Shown one piece after another: positions 49,116 to 58,504 of a stretch of 64,000 nucleotides of DNA. The notes below the pieces were generated by a model. It was not told where the DNA came from. It made no database searches and worked only from the letters and a program-made list of their open reading frames with translations. The position numbers and the translations under genes are program-made. The stretch is taken from assembly GCA_028876495.1 (NCBI GenBank), contig JAGWRO010000018.1:96969-160968 (forward strand), given 5' to 3'. Origin of the DNA: Bacteroidota bacterium. Lineage in GTDB: Bacteria > Bacteroidota > Bacteroidia > Chitinophagales > Chitinophagaceae. Position 1 is the first letter of the stretch; each line of letters begins with the position of its first letter.

Positions 49116-50279
49116 ATGCCAACAATTCTTATAATTGATGATGAAAAAGCGATCAGAAAAACGCTTTCTGAAATCCTGGGATATGAAGGTTATAAAATTG
49201 ATGAAGCTTCTGATGGAGAAGAAGGTCTGAACAAATTCAGGGTAAAAAGTTACGACCTTGTTCTTTGCGATATCAAAATGCCAAAATTAGATGGCATTGA
49301 ATTTTTGGAAAAAGCCAAAGAAATCAGCCCTGAAGTTCCTATTATTATTATTAGTGGCCATGGCAATATTGAAACTGCCGTTGAGGCGGTAAAAAAAGGC
49401 GCCTTTGATTATATTTCAAAACCGCCTGATCTCAACCGCCTGCTAATTACGCTTCGCAACGCAATGGATAAAACTACGCTTGTTGCAGAAACCAAAGTGC
49501 TGAAAAGAAAAGTGAACAAAGTGCAGGAAATAGTTGGTGAATCACGCCCGATTCAAAAGATAAAAGATACAATTGACAAAATTGCCCCAACCGAAGCGCG
49601 AGTTTTAATTACAGGTGAAAACGGGGTAGGAAAAGAATTGGTGGCAAGATGGATTCACCAGAAAAGCGCCCGTTCTTCCGGTTCTTTGGTAGAAGTAAAC
49701 TGCGCAGCTATTCCGGGAGAATTGATTGAAAGTGAACTATTTGGGCACGAAAAAGGAAGTTTTACTTCAGCAGTAAAACAACGAATAGGTAAATTCGAAC
49801 AGGCAAATGGCGGTACATTATTTTTGGATGAGATCGGCGATATGAGCCTCAACGCACAGGCTAAAGTTTTACGAGCCTTGCAGGAAGGAAAAATTACCCG
49901 TGTGGGCGCTGATCGTGACATCAATGTGGATGTAAGAGTAATTGCTGCCACGAATAAAGATCTTCTTAAAGAAGTTGAAAATAAAAACTTCCGCCTTGAT
50001 TTGTATCACAGGCTTGGTGTTATCATTTTGCATGTTCCCAATTTAAATGAGCGTGCTTCTGATATTCCTTTATTGATCGATCGTTTCTTAACCGACATCG
50101 CTACAGAATACGGCCAGCCCAAAAAAGAAATCGATAAAAAGGCACTTGATCTTTTACAGAAATATAAGTGGACAGGAAATGTTCGGGAGTTAAGAAATGT
50201 AGTGGAAAGACTCATCATCCTTTCCGGGAAAATTATAACAGATGAAGATGTGGAGAATTACGTTTTACCGAAAAAATAA
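49116..50279 (+). CDS. Sigma-54 dependent response regulator (NtrC type)
   Basis: Receiver IIDDEKAIRKTL...LCDIKMPKLDG plus AAA+ GENGVGKE, ELFGHEKGSFTSA. Confidence 0.93.
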   Translation: MPTILIIDDEKAIRKTLSEILGYEGYKIDEASDGEEGLNKFRVKSYDLVLCDIKMPKLDGIEFLEKAKEISPEVPIIIISGHGNIETAVEAVKKGAFDYISKPPDLNRLLITLRNAMDKTTLVAETKVLKRKVNKVQEIVGESRPIQKIKDTIDKIAPTEARVLITGENGVGKELVARWIHQKSARSSGSLVEVNCAAIPGELIESELFGHEKGSFTSAVKQRIGKFEQANGGTLFLDEIGDMSLNAQAKVLRALQEGKITRVGADRDINVDVRVIAATNKDLLKEVENKNFRLDLYHRLGVIILHVPNLNERASDIPLLIDRFLTDIATEYGQPKKEIDKKALDLLQKYKWTGNVRELRNVVERLIILSGKIITDEDVENYVLPKK

Positions 50280-50323
50280 ATTGAATACTTAAAAAGCCAT
50301 TTTTAACCGGCATCATAATTAAT

Positions 50324-50968
50324 ATGAAACACATTTATTGTATCAGTGGTTTCGGAGCCGATGAAAGGGTTTTTGGAAAAATTGATTTCAACAATAATGA
50401 TGTTCATTTTATTCAATGGAAAATTCCTGAAAAGCGCGAAAGCATCCAGTCATACGCTGATAGAATGTCTAAGGAAATATCTCATCCAAATCCAATTCTG
50501 ATAGGTTTATCTTTCGGAGGTATGATGGCGATAGAAATGGCTAAACTGATCCCCGTTGAAAAAGTTATTCTAGTATCAAGTGTTTGCTGTCGCGAGGAAT
50601 TACCTTTTTATATGAAGCTTACCTCTGCTCTCAATTTGAACAGACTCATTCCGATGAAGCCGTATCCTATTCTTGAGCAACTGGAAAATTATAACCTGGG
50701 CGTTGAAGATAAAGAGCAAAAAAAGTTGTTAAAAGAATATCGTAATCATCTCAACCTTCAATACAGCAACTGGGCAATTGACCAGGTGGTGAACTGGAAA
50801 AACGAATGGCTTCCCTCCAATTACATTCACATTCATGGAACCAAAGACCACATTTTCCCGATAAAAGATATTAAGCACCCCGATTATGTTATAAAGAATG
50901 CAGGCCATTTGCTGCTGATGAATAATGCAGGCGAGGTGAATGAAATTTTTAAAAAGGAGTTGTTATAA
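50324..50968 (+). CDS. Alpha/beta hydrolase
   Basis: ILIGLSFGGMMAIE nucleophile elbow; C-terminal NAGHLLL. Confidence 0.8.
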   Translation: MKHIYCISGFGADERVFGKIDFNNNDVHFIQWKIPEKRESIQSYADRMSKEISHPNPILIGLSFGGMMAIEMAKLIPVEKVILVSSVCCREELPFYMKLTSALNLNRLIPMKPYPILEQLENYNLGVEDKEQKKLLKEYRNHLNLQYSNWAIDQVVNWKNEWLPSNYIHIHGTKDHIFPIKDIKHPDYVIKNAGHLLLMNNAGEVNEIFKKELL

Positions 50969-51025
50969 AGTTTTTCAATTTCAAAATTCTGTGTTAAACT
51001 AATGATAACTATTTATTTTAAGATT

Positions 51026-51055
51026 TTTGTTAAGAATTTTTATATGCTACTTTTG
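51026..51055 (+). promoter_or_regulatory. Putative Bacteroidota promoter of lepB
   Basis: TTTG (51026-51029), 18-nt spacer, TACTTTTG (51048-51055); 23 nt before ATG. Confidence 0.55.
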
Positions 51056-51078
51056 TTCCCTTCTAAAAAAAATAATTC

Positions 51079-52614
51079 ATGAGTGTAGGTCTACTTCTGT
51101 TTATTATTGCAGCGATTGCTGTTCTTATTGGTTTGTATGGAATGTTTAAAAAAGCAGGGATCGCGCCATGGAAAGCTTTAATTCCATTGTATAATACTTG
51201 GTTTATGGTAGATAAGATGAAGCTGAAAAAGATTTGGTTTTTCCTTCAGTTTATTCCTATCGCCGGCCAGTTTATCACTATCTGGATCAACATAAAATTT
51301 GTTGAGCATTTCGGCAGGTTTGGTTTGTGGCATCATTTTCTTACTGTTTTCTTTCCCTATATTTATTTTCCTTATCTCGGCTTTTCTGACAAGGAAAGAT
51401 ATGCAGGTACATTAGTAGTAGGTAATTACAAAAAAGGCGCCATACGCGAATGGGTAGACGCAGCCGTTTTTGCTATTGTAGCAGCTACGCTTATACGCAC
51501 TTTTGTTTTTGAAGCTTACACCATTCCGACTCCTTCTATGGAGAAAACATTATTGGTGAATGATTTTTTATTCGTGAGCAAGTTTGCCTATGGCCCCCGC
51601 ATTCCAAATACACCACTGGCACTTCCTTTCATGCATCATACCATTCCCGGAACCAATACCAAATCTTATGTTGAATGGATTCATATTCCTTACATACGCT
51701 GGTTTTCAAAACCTGTAAAAAGAAACGATGTGGTGGTATTTAATTTCCCGGTAAATGATACGCTCATCAATGATGCACAACATGGATCTCAGGTTACTTA
51801 TTACCAGGAGATCCAGGGCAGAATGATGGCAGATCACATCTCTGAACAAGAGGCAAGGCAACGGGTGCTCGATCAATATGGTGATCTTATTATTACCAGG
51901 CCGGTTGACAAAAGAGAAAATTTTATTAAAAGATGTACAGGTGTTGCGGGTGACACATTGCAGATAAAAAACAGGGTGGTTTATATCAATGGTGTGGCAG
52001 AGCCTTTACCTGAATACCATGAATTTAATTACCTGGTTACCACTACGGGTCCAATTAATGCAGACCAATTGAACAGCATCGGTATTCATGATACGGATAA
52101 TCCGGATAAAAACCAGGTGCAAATGATAGGGACGAATTCTTATATTATTGGAATGGACGATGCTGAAAAACTGCAATTAAAAATGCTTCCTGGCATAAAA
52201 GATATTCAGCCACAACCGCTGTCTGATTATGATAAAGGTCAATTCTTATTTCCTTATGAAAATAATGGCTGGACAGTAGATGATTATGGTCCGATTTGGA
52301 TTCCGAAAAAAGGAGCAACCATTCAATTAAATCCGAAAAACATAAAACGCTATCATCGGTGCATTGATACTTATGAAGGAAATAAGTTTGAAGAAAAAGA
52401 TGGAAAATATTTTATCAATGGCCAACCGGCTACTTCCTATACTTTTAAAATGGACTATTACTGGATGATGGGAGATAACCGCCATAATTCGCTCGATAGT
52501 CGCTACTGGGGCTTCGTTCCGGAAGATCATATTGTAGGAAAAGCTTCTCTTATCTGGTTTAGCTATGGCAACAACGGTATCAGGTGGAGCAGGATATTTA
52601 AAACGATCAAATAG
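51079..52614 (+). CDS. lepB: Signal peptidase I
   Basis: IPTPSMEKTLLVNDFLFVSK catalytic Ser region; GDNRHNSLDSRYWGFVP. Confidence 0.93.
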   Translation: MSVGLLLFIIAAIAVLIGLYGMFKKAGIAPWKALIPLYNTWFMVDKMKLKKIWFFLQFIPIAGQFITIWINIKFVEHFGRFGLWHHFLTVFFPYIYFPYLGFSDKERYAGTLVVGNYKKGAIREWVDAAVFAIVAATLIRTFVFEAYTIPTPSMEKTLLVNDFLFVSKFAYGPRIPNTPLALPFMHHTIPGTNTKSYVEWIHIPYIRWFSKPVKRNDVVVFNFPVNDTLINDAQHGSQVTYYQEIQGRMMADHISEQEARQRVLDQYGDLIITRPVDKRENFIKRCTGVAGDTLQIKNRVVYINGVAEPLPEYHEFNYLVTTTGPINADQLNSIGIHDTDNPDKNQVQMIGTNSYIIGMDDAEKLQLKMLPGIKDIQPQPLSDYDKGQFLFPYENNGWTVDDYGPIWIPKKGATIQLNPKNIKRYHRCIDTYEGNKFEEKDGKYFINGQPATSYTFKMDYYWMMGDNRHNSLDSRYWGFVPEDHIVGKASLIWFSYGNNGIRWSRIFKTIK

Positions 52615-52738
52615 TTACTGTGCAGGACAAAACATAGTAAAGAAACAAATTTCCCGGATTCTTGTTTTTCATTTGCAAAATAAAATCCGGTTACAAAATT
52701 TAAGATTACTGAACATTTTTTAAATCTTTTCAATCTTT

Positions 52739-52772
52739 TAAAAAGGAAGCATTCACCTGTTTCCTTTTTTTA
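52739..52772 (+). terminator. Rho-independent terminator downstream of lepB
   Basis: AAAAAGGAA...TTCCTTTTTTT hairpin with T tract. Confidence 0.7.
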
Positions 52773-52917
52773 TTTAGATTAATAGAAGGAATTTCCCCAA
52801 AAGGTTTTTGTCGGCAAAAAAGAAAAACCTGTTAAGGAAAACCTAACAAAATATTTATTGGATGAATGGTAACTTTTTTAGCTGATGATACGTATAAATT
52901 AGCAACGAATCTTTACC

Positions 52918-55350
52918 ATGAACAAATTTTTACTTTCTGTATTGTCGTTTTTCATTTTACCATTTCCGGGTTTTTCACAAGAAAAAATGAAAAAGATCCA
53001 TGCGGTTAAAACAAATGAAGCCTTTAAAATTGATGGCGATATCAGTGAGCCTGGCTGGAAAAAATGTCCTGTAATTACGGATCTTATTGAACTGAGACCC
53101 AATCCGGGAAAGGTAGAATCTTTTCAGAAACGTTCTGAGTTTTACCTTTTGTATGATGACAACTATATTTACTTTGGTGGTTATTGCCATGAGAAAAGCG
53201 CTGACAGTGTTTCCAAAGAATTGGTAGGACGCGACAAAATTGGGAATAGTGATTTTGTCGGAATCGTTTTCGATACGTATTATGATAAAATTAACGGCAG
53301 TGGTTTTTATGTAACACCCTACGGCGAACAATATGATGCAAAATATTCTGAAACCGGAAATGAAGATGATACGTGGAATGCTGTTTGGGAAAGCGCTGCA
53401 AAAATGCAGCCTGATGGATGGACTTTTGAAATGCGCATTCCCTACTCAGCGCTCAGGTTTGCCAATAAAGATAACCAAACCTGGGGCTTAAATATTATCC
53501 GCAAGGAACAACGGACTACTGCACAATATTTCTGGAATGAGATTGATCCCAACAAAAACGGTTTTTTAAGCCAGGAAGGAGAGTGGACAGGAATTGAAAA
53601 GATACATCCTCCGTTGCGGCTTTCTTTCAGTCCTTATTTTTCAACCTATTTGAACCATTATCCTTATCACACAGATGGTGTTAAAGATTTTACCTCTTCG
53701 GTAAATGGCGGCATGGATGTGAAGTATGGTATTAATGAAAGTTTTACGCTCGACATGACCTTGATACCTGATTTTGGGCAGGTTCAAAGTGACAATAAAG
53801 TACTCAATCTTACTCCTTTTGAAGTAAAATACAATGAAAACCGAAGTTTTTTCACCGAGGGAACGGAACTTTTTTCAAAAGGAAATTTATTTTACTCAAG
53901 AAGGATAGGAAGTACGCCTATTCATTATTATGACCTGGAAAATCATATTGATTCAACAGAACACATTGTACAAAATCCTTCAGAATCCAAACTTATCAAC
54001 GCTACAAAAATATCAGGGCGTACTTCTAAAGGATTAGGAATTGGATTTTTAAATGCTATCACTAAGCCGATGTATGCAATTGTAGAAAATCAGCATGGAC
54101 AAAAAAGAAATGTTCAAACCAACCCACTTACGAATTATAACATACTGGTTCTCGATCAAACATTGAAAAACAATTCTTCTGTATCGCTTATCAACACTAG
54201 TGTTTTGAGAAAAGGCAAAGATTATGATGCGGAGGTTACTGCACTGGTTTTTAATTTATACAACAAGAAAAATGTTTACAATTGGAATGGAAAAATTGCT
54301 CTTAGTAATATTTTCAATAAGGCCGGTAAAACGGTTTCGGGCTATATGCATAATATAGGTTTCGGAAAAGTGGGTGGAAGATTTAATTTCCAACTGAATG
54401 AAGAATTAACCACCGAAAATTACAATCCGAATGATTTGGGAATTCTTTTTAATAACAATTACCTGGATCATTATTTATACATTGGATACAACTGGAATAA
54501 ACCGGGTAAATGGTACAACCAACTTCACCTTAACAATAATTTTTCTTACAGCAGAAGAATAACACCGGATGTTTATCAGTCATTTCATTACAATGGAAAC
54601 ATAAACGGTCAGTTGAAAAGCCTGACGTACGTGGGAATGAACATAAATTACTTTGCGAAAGGAAATGATTTTTATGAGCCCCGTGTGCCTGGCAGATTTT
54701 ACGAAACCCCTTCCGGCTTCAATGTTGACGGGTGGTTTGAAACCAATTCTGCCAAAAAGTATTATGTATTGGTAGATGCAAATATTGGTTTCAGTAATTT
54801 ATTTAATAATCGTTATTATAACCTGCAAATCAGTAACAATTACCGGTTTAATGATAAGTTTTCAATAGGGCATAGTATTAATTTAAATCCTTCTTTTAAT
54901 GATGCGGGCTTTGCAGATATCAATGGCGCGGATATTATTTTTTCAAAGAGAGACCGTTCTACGGTTGAAAATATTATTACCTCAAAGTACAACTTCAACA
55001 GGCGCAATGGAATCACTTTTAGGCTTCGCCATTACTGGAGTGAAGTAAGATCCAAAGAATTTTACACACTACAACAAGACGGCTCGCTGCTAAAAAATTC
55101 CATTTATAACGGTAACACCAACCAGAACCTCAATATTTTTAATATTGACATGGTGTACACATGGGAATTTGCGCCGGGAAGTTTTTTAAATATTGTTTGG
55201 AAAAATTCAGTTTATTCAGGGGATCAAAGAATCAATGATTCTTATTTTAAAAACTTTAATCATACCATTTCTGCTCCGCAGGATAATAATATTTCTTTAA
55301 AAGTTATTTATTACCTCGATGCTCTTTCTTTCAGGAAGAAACATTCGTGA
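52918..55350 (+). CDS. DUF5916 / CBM9-like outer-membrane-associated protein
   Basis: Signal peptide; N-terminal carbohydrate-binding-9-like domain; beta-rich C-terminus. Confidence 0.83.
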   Translation: MNKFLLSVLSFFILPFPGFSQEKMKKIHAVKTNEAFKIDGDISEPGWKKCPVITDLIELRPNPGKVESFQKRSEFYLLYDDNYIYFGGYCHEKSADSVSKELVGRDKIGNSDFVGIVFDTYYDKINGSGFYVTPYGEQYDAKYSETGNEDDTWNAVWESAAKMQPDGWTFEMRIPYSALRFANKDNQTWGLNIIRKEQRTTAQYFWNEIDPNKNGFLSQEGEWTGIEKIHPPLRLSFSPYFSTYLNHYPYHTDGVKDFTSSVNGGMDVKYGINESFTLDMTLIPDFGQVQSDNKVLNLTPFEVKYNENRSFFTEGTELFSKGNLFYSRRIGSTPIHYYDLENHIDSTEHIVQNPSESKLINATKISGRTSKGLGIGFLNAITKPMYAIVENQHGQKRNVQTNPLTNYNILVLDQTLKNNSSVSLINTSVLRKGKDYDAEVTALVFNLYNKKNVYNWNGKIALSNIFNKAGKTVSGYMHNIGFGKVGGRFNFQLNEELTTENYNPNDLGILFNNNYLDHYLYIGYNWNKPGKWYNQLHLNNNFSYSRRITPDVYQSFHYNGNINGQLKSLTYVGMNINYFAKGNDFYEPRVPGRFYETPSGFNVDGWFETNSAKKYYVLVDANIGFSNLFNNRYYNLQISNNYRFNDKFSIGHSINLNPSFNDAGFADINGADIIFSKRDRSTVENIITSKYNFNRRNGITFRLRHYWSEVRSKEFYTLQQDGSLLKNSIYNGNTNQNLNIFNIDMVYTWEFAPGSFLNIVWKNSVYSGDQRINDSYFKNFNHTISAPQDNNISLKVIYYLDALSFRKKHS

Positions 55351-55390
55351 AAAATCAACATTCAGTTTAAGAACAGCTTTTAAATTATTG

Positions 55391-55774
55391 TCATTTCCTA
55401 ATTACATAATTCACGTAAGGCAACAGGAAAAGCCATAAGAGAAAGAACAGCCAGATGCGTCCGGCCATAAGATTATAATCTGTAAGTAATGTAGAAAAAG
55501 ATCGTCCGGTGAAAAGGCCGAGTGAAAATTCAAAAAGTACGGTAAGCGCCAACCACATCCCGCCGGCTACAAAAGCCTGTTGGATTTTGGGGATATAAAG
55601 ATGCGGAAAGATCAACCAAACATAGATAGAACATAAAACAATTAAAGTAATAGTAGAAAGCTGATGAGCTCTTAATTCGCTCATTTGCCTGATAAAAACC
55701 AATTGCCTTAAAGTAGCATTGGCAAAGGCAATTACGGTCATCGGTATCCAAAGTATAAAATAGTTAGAAATCAT
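55391..55774 (-). CDS. Hypothetical membrane protein
   Basis: 127 aa ORF with four hydrophobic segments. Confidence 0.6.
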   Translation of the reverse strand: MISNYFILWIPMTVIAFANATLRQLVFIRQMSELRAHQLSTITLIVLCSIYVWLIFPHLYIPKIQQAFVAGGMWLALTVLFEFSLGLFTGRSFSTLLTDYNLMAGRIWLFFLLWLFLLPYVNYVIRK

Positions 55775-55980
55775 TTTCCCCGTTAAAGAAGTGAATAATT
55801 ATGATCCATCCATTAAAACAGATTATCTGGGTTTTTTCTCAAGTTATTTTAACACCAGGCAAACAAAAATGAGGATTATCAGGGAAAAGATTGATCGCTA
55901 TCAGAATAAAAATAAATGCAGATAAAAGCATTGGCTTAACATTTTTATTCTTTATTGGTTTGTAGAAAAAAACTTCTATA

Positions 55981-57138
55981 TTATTTCATCAGAAGGAAAT
56001 ACCCAATCACAAATAAAGTGACCACTGCAGTTATGACGAAGGCAGTTGAAGCGCCGAAACTATACCAAAGTACGCCGGTGAGTGAACTCGCAAGCATTGT
56101 GCAAATGCTTTGTAATCCTGCATAAGTTCCGATTGCTGTTGCTACCTCTTTTTTGTTGCTGATATTCGATATCCATGCTTTTGAAATGCCTTCTGTTGCC
56201 GAAGCATACAATCCGTACAAAAAGAAAAGCACCAAAAATAAATAAAGGTGGTTATTAAAGGCCATCCCAAAATAAAAAATTGCAAATAAGGTAAGGCCGC
56301 CAATAAAAATCTTTTGAAGCCCAATCTTGTCAGCTAAAATTCCTGTCGGAAGCGCAAACACTGAATAAACCAGGTTATAAAAAATATAAGCACCAATCAC
56401 CATCGTATCACTGAGTCCTGATTGTTTTACTTTGAGCAAAAGGAAAACATCAGAGCTGTTGAACAAAGTAAAGATCAAAAGGCCGGTTACCAGTTTCCGG
56501 TATTCGGGTGGGCTCACTTTCCAGTATTTCAGAAATGAAAAAAAAGGAACCGATATTTTTTCTTTTCCCAAAACGGGCTTCTTCTTTTTTAAAAGAAAAG
56601 TTGTAGAAACGGCCAATAGTCCTGGTAAGAAGGCGATTAAGAAAAGCGCCTTATAATTTCCGGGATGATAATACAGGTAAAGAAGCGCAAATGATGGTCC
56701 CAGTGCAGCACCCACCGTATCCATTGAACGATGAAAACCAAATACTTTTCCTTTGGTTTGGGGAGTGGCCTCTTCAGAAAGAATGGCGTCTCTTGCACCC
56801 GTTCTTACACCTTTGCCCAACCGGTCAATGGTTCTTGAAAAAAATATCCAAAGCGGGTAAACAAAAAAAGCCAGCATCGGTTTGGAGATAGCGCTTAATG
56901 CATAACCCGCTTGCACGAAAGGAACCCGTTTCCCGGATAAATCTGAACGTTTACCAAAATAGCCTTTGCTCAATCCTGCAGTGGCTTCTGCAACGCCCTC
57001 GAGTATACCTATCAGAACTACAGAAAACCCGATTGATTTTAAATAAACAGGCATCACCGGGTAGAGCATTTCACTGGCGGTGTCGGTAAATAAACTTACC
57101 AATGATAAAATCCAAACCGTGCGGGAGATGTATTTCAA
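55981..57138 (-). CDS. MFS transporter
   Basis: 12-TM profile; GKGVRTGARDAILSEEA and GFHRSMDTVGAALGP motifs. Confidence 0.88.
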   Translation of the reverse strand: MKYISRTVWILSLVSLFTDTASEMLYPVMPVYLKSIGFSVVLIGILEGVAEATAGLSKGYFGKRSDLSGKRVPFVQAGYALSAISKPMLAFFVYPLWIFFSRTIDRLGKGVRTGARDAILSEEATPQTKGKVFGFHRSMDTVGAALGPSFALLYLYYHPGNYKALFLIAFLPGLLAVSTTFLLKKKKPVLGKEKISVPFFSFLKYWKVSPPEYRKLVTGLLIFTLFNSSDVFLLLKVKQSGLSDTMVIGAYIFYNLVYSVFALPTGILADKIGLQKIFIGGLTLFAIFYFGMAFNNHLYLFLVLFFLYGLYASATEGISKAWISNISNKKEVATAIGTYAGLQSICTMLASSLTGVLWYSFGASTAFVITAVVTLFVIGYFLLMK

Positions 57139-57269
57139 AATTTATTTTGTTTACGATCAGTAGATTTTCCGGGTGTTTTAAAAGAAAATTTAAATGATTA
57201 AAATTAAGGAATAAAGTTCTGCCGGTAACCGAACAAATATTGCTGATTTTTATTTTGCCTAAAAACAAA

Positions 57270-57301
57270 TACGGCTGCAGGTTTTTAAACCGACAGCCGT
57301 A
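57270..57301. terminator. Terminator-like hairpin downstream of the DUF4097-like gene
   Basis: TACGGCTG...CAGCCGTA stem with inner GGTTT/AAACC. Confidence 0.7.
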
Positions 57302-57322
57302 AATAGTAACTTTTTAGGTTGA

Positions 57323-58366
57323 TTAATCAAATACAACATCCAGGTTTCCGCTACCGGCATCTACTGTTACCGGAATGCCACCGCCATTTACGGTTCCTTT
57401 TATTTCGTCTTTGCTATTGGATCCATTAAAATTTTGGAGATTTTGTGTGGAGATTTTCATCGCACTTAATTTCAAATCCATGCCGGTGTTTTTCGGAATG
57501 CTCAATCTTACCTGTCCACCGGAATTATTGATGGAAACATATTTTCCCGGAGTTTCGATTGAAACATCAATATTACCGCCACTGGTAGAAGTTTTAACGC
57601 TGCAGTTAAGTTTTTGCAAAGAAACATTTCCGCCTGAAGTGCGTGCTGCAAGTTCCCCTTTAATAGATTCTGCTTCAACGTTGCCACCGCTGGTTGATGC
57701 ATCAATATTCCCATCCAAATCTTTTAACTGGATAGAACCGCCCGAAGTAGATAAGTGAATTTGACCGGAAGAATTCTTGCCCATTATATTGCCTCCGCTT
57801 GTTGCAAGATTAAGTTCGTCTTTGCAGTTTTTCAGATAAATATTTCCACCTGAAGTTCTGCCTTTGATCTTTCCGCTTAACTCATTTAATTCAAGGTTTC
57901 CACCACTGGTTGCAAAATCCTGGTTGCCCGAAAGCCCTGACAACGTTATATTTCCGCCGCTTGTTTTTAAGTTGGTTGAAACATTGGCCGGAACATAAAT
58001 CATAAACGAAAAACTCAAAGCATTTGTCCAGTTGGTTATCCTGTGCTTTGATTTTGCAGTTGCAGTCAACGTGCCATTATTTACTGCAACAGTAAAATCA
58101 TAATCGTTTTCTATTTTTGATCTGATCTCATCATTGGAAAACCCGTTTCCCCTTCTTCGATTTTCTGAAACGAACACTTCAACGCGTGATTCAGAAGGGT
58201 TAACTGCGTTTACACTTATGTTTCCTCCACTCGTTTGAGAAACAACACTGTTTATCTTTTGTGAAGAAAATAATTTGGTTAAGTAAGGTTGTTTTTCCTG
58301 TTTAGTTTGCGATTTTACTGCAACAGAACTAGCAGCAATAAGCAACAACATCAGATACTTTTTCAT
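57323..58366 (-). CDS. DUF4097-family beta-helical repeat protein
   Basis: Repeated TSGGNI/TSGGNV motifs; signal peptide. Confidence 0.85.
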   Translation of the reverse strand: MKKYLMLLLIAASSVAVKSQTKQEKQPYLTKLFSSQKINSVVSQTSGGNISVNAVNPSESRVEVFVSENRRRGNGFSNDEIRSKIENDYDFTVAVNNGTLTATAKSKHRITNWTNALSFSFMIYVPANVSTNLKTSGGNITLSGLSGNQDFATSGGNLELNELSGKIKGRTSGGNIYLKNCKDELNLATSGGNIMGKNSSGQIHLSTSGGSIQLKDLDGNIDASTSGGNVEAESIKGELAARTSGGNVSLQKLNCSVKTSTSGGNIDVSIETPGKYVSINNSGGQVRLSIPKNTGMDLKLSAMKISTQNLQNFNGSNSKDEIKGTVNGGGIPVTVDAGSGNLDVVFD

Positions 58367-58408
58367 GTTATTTTTTTATAGTGTTTGAAATAATGATTTA
58401 TAGTTTTT

Positions 58409-58455
58409 CAATGGATTAAAATCCATTGTTATAATATGGATCATTCCTACGGAAC
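58409..58455. repeat. Two-hairpin intergenic repeat, copy A
   Basis: CAATGGAT-TAAA-ATCCATTG then TTCC-TAC-GGAA; near copy at 63790. Confidence 0.8.
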
Positions 58456-58504
58456 TACGTTTCTTCATTTTCACATTTTCACATTGGCATTCTTCATTAG
58501 CTAA

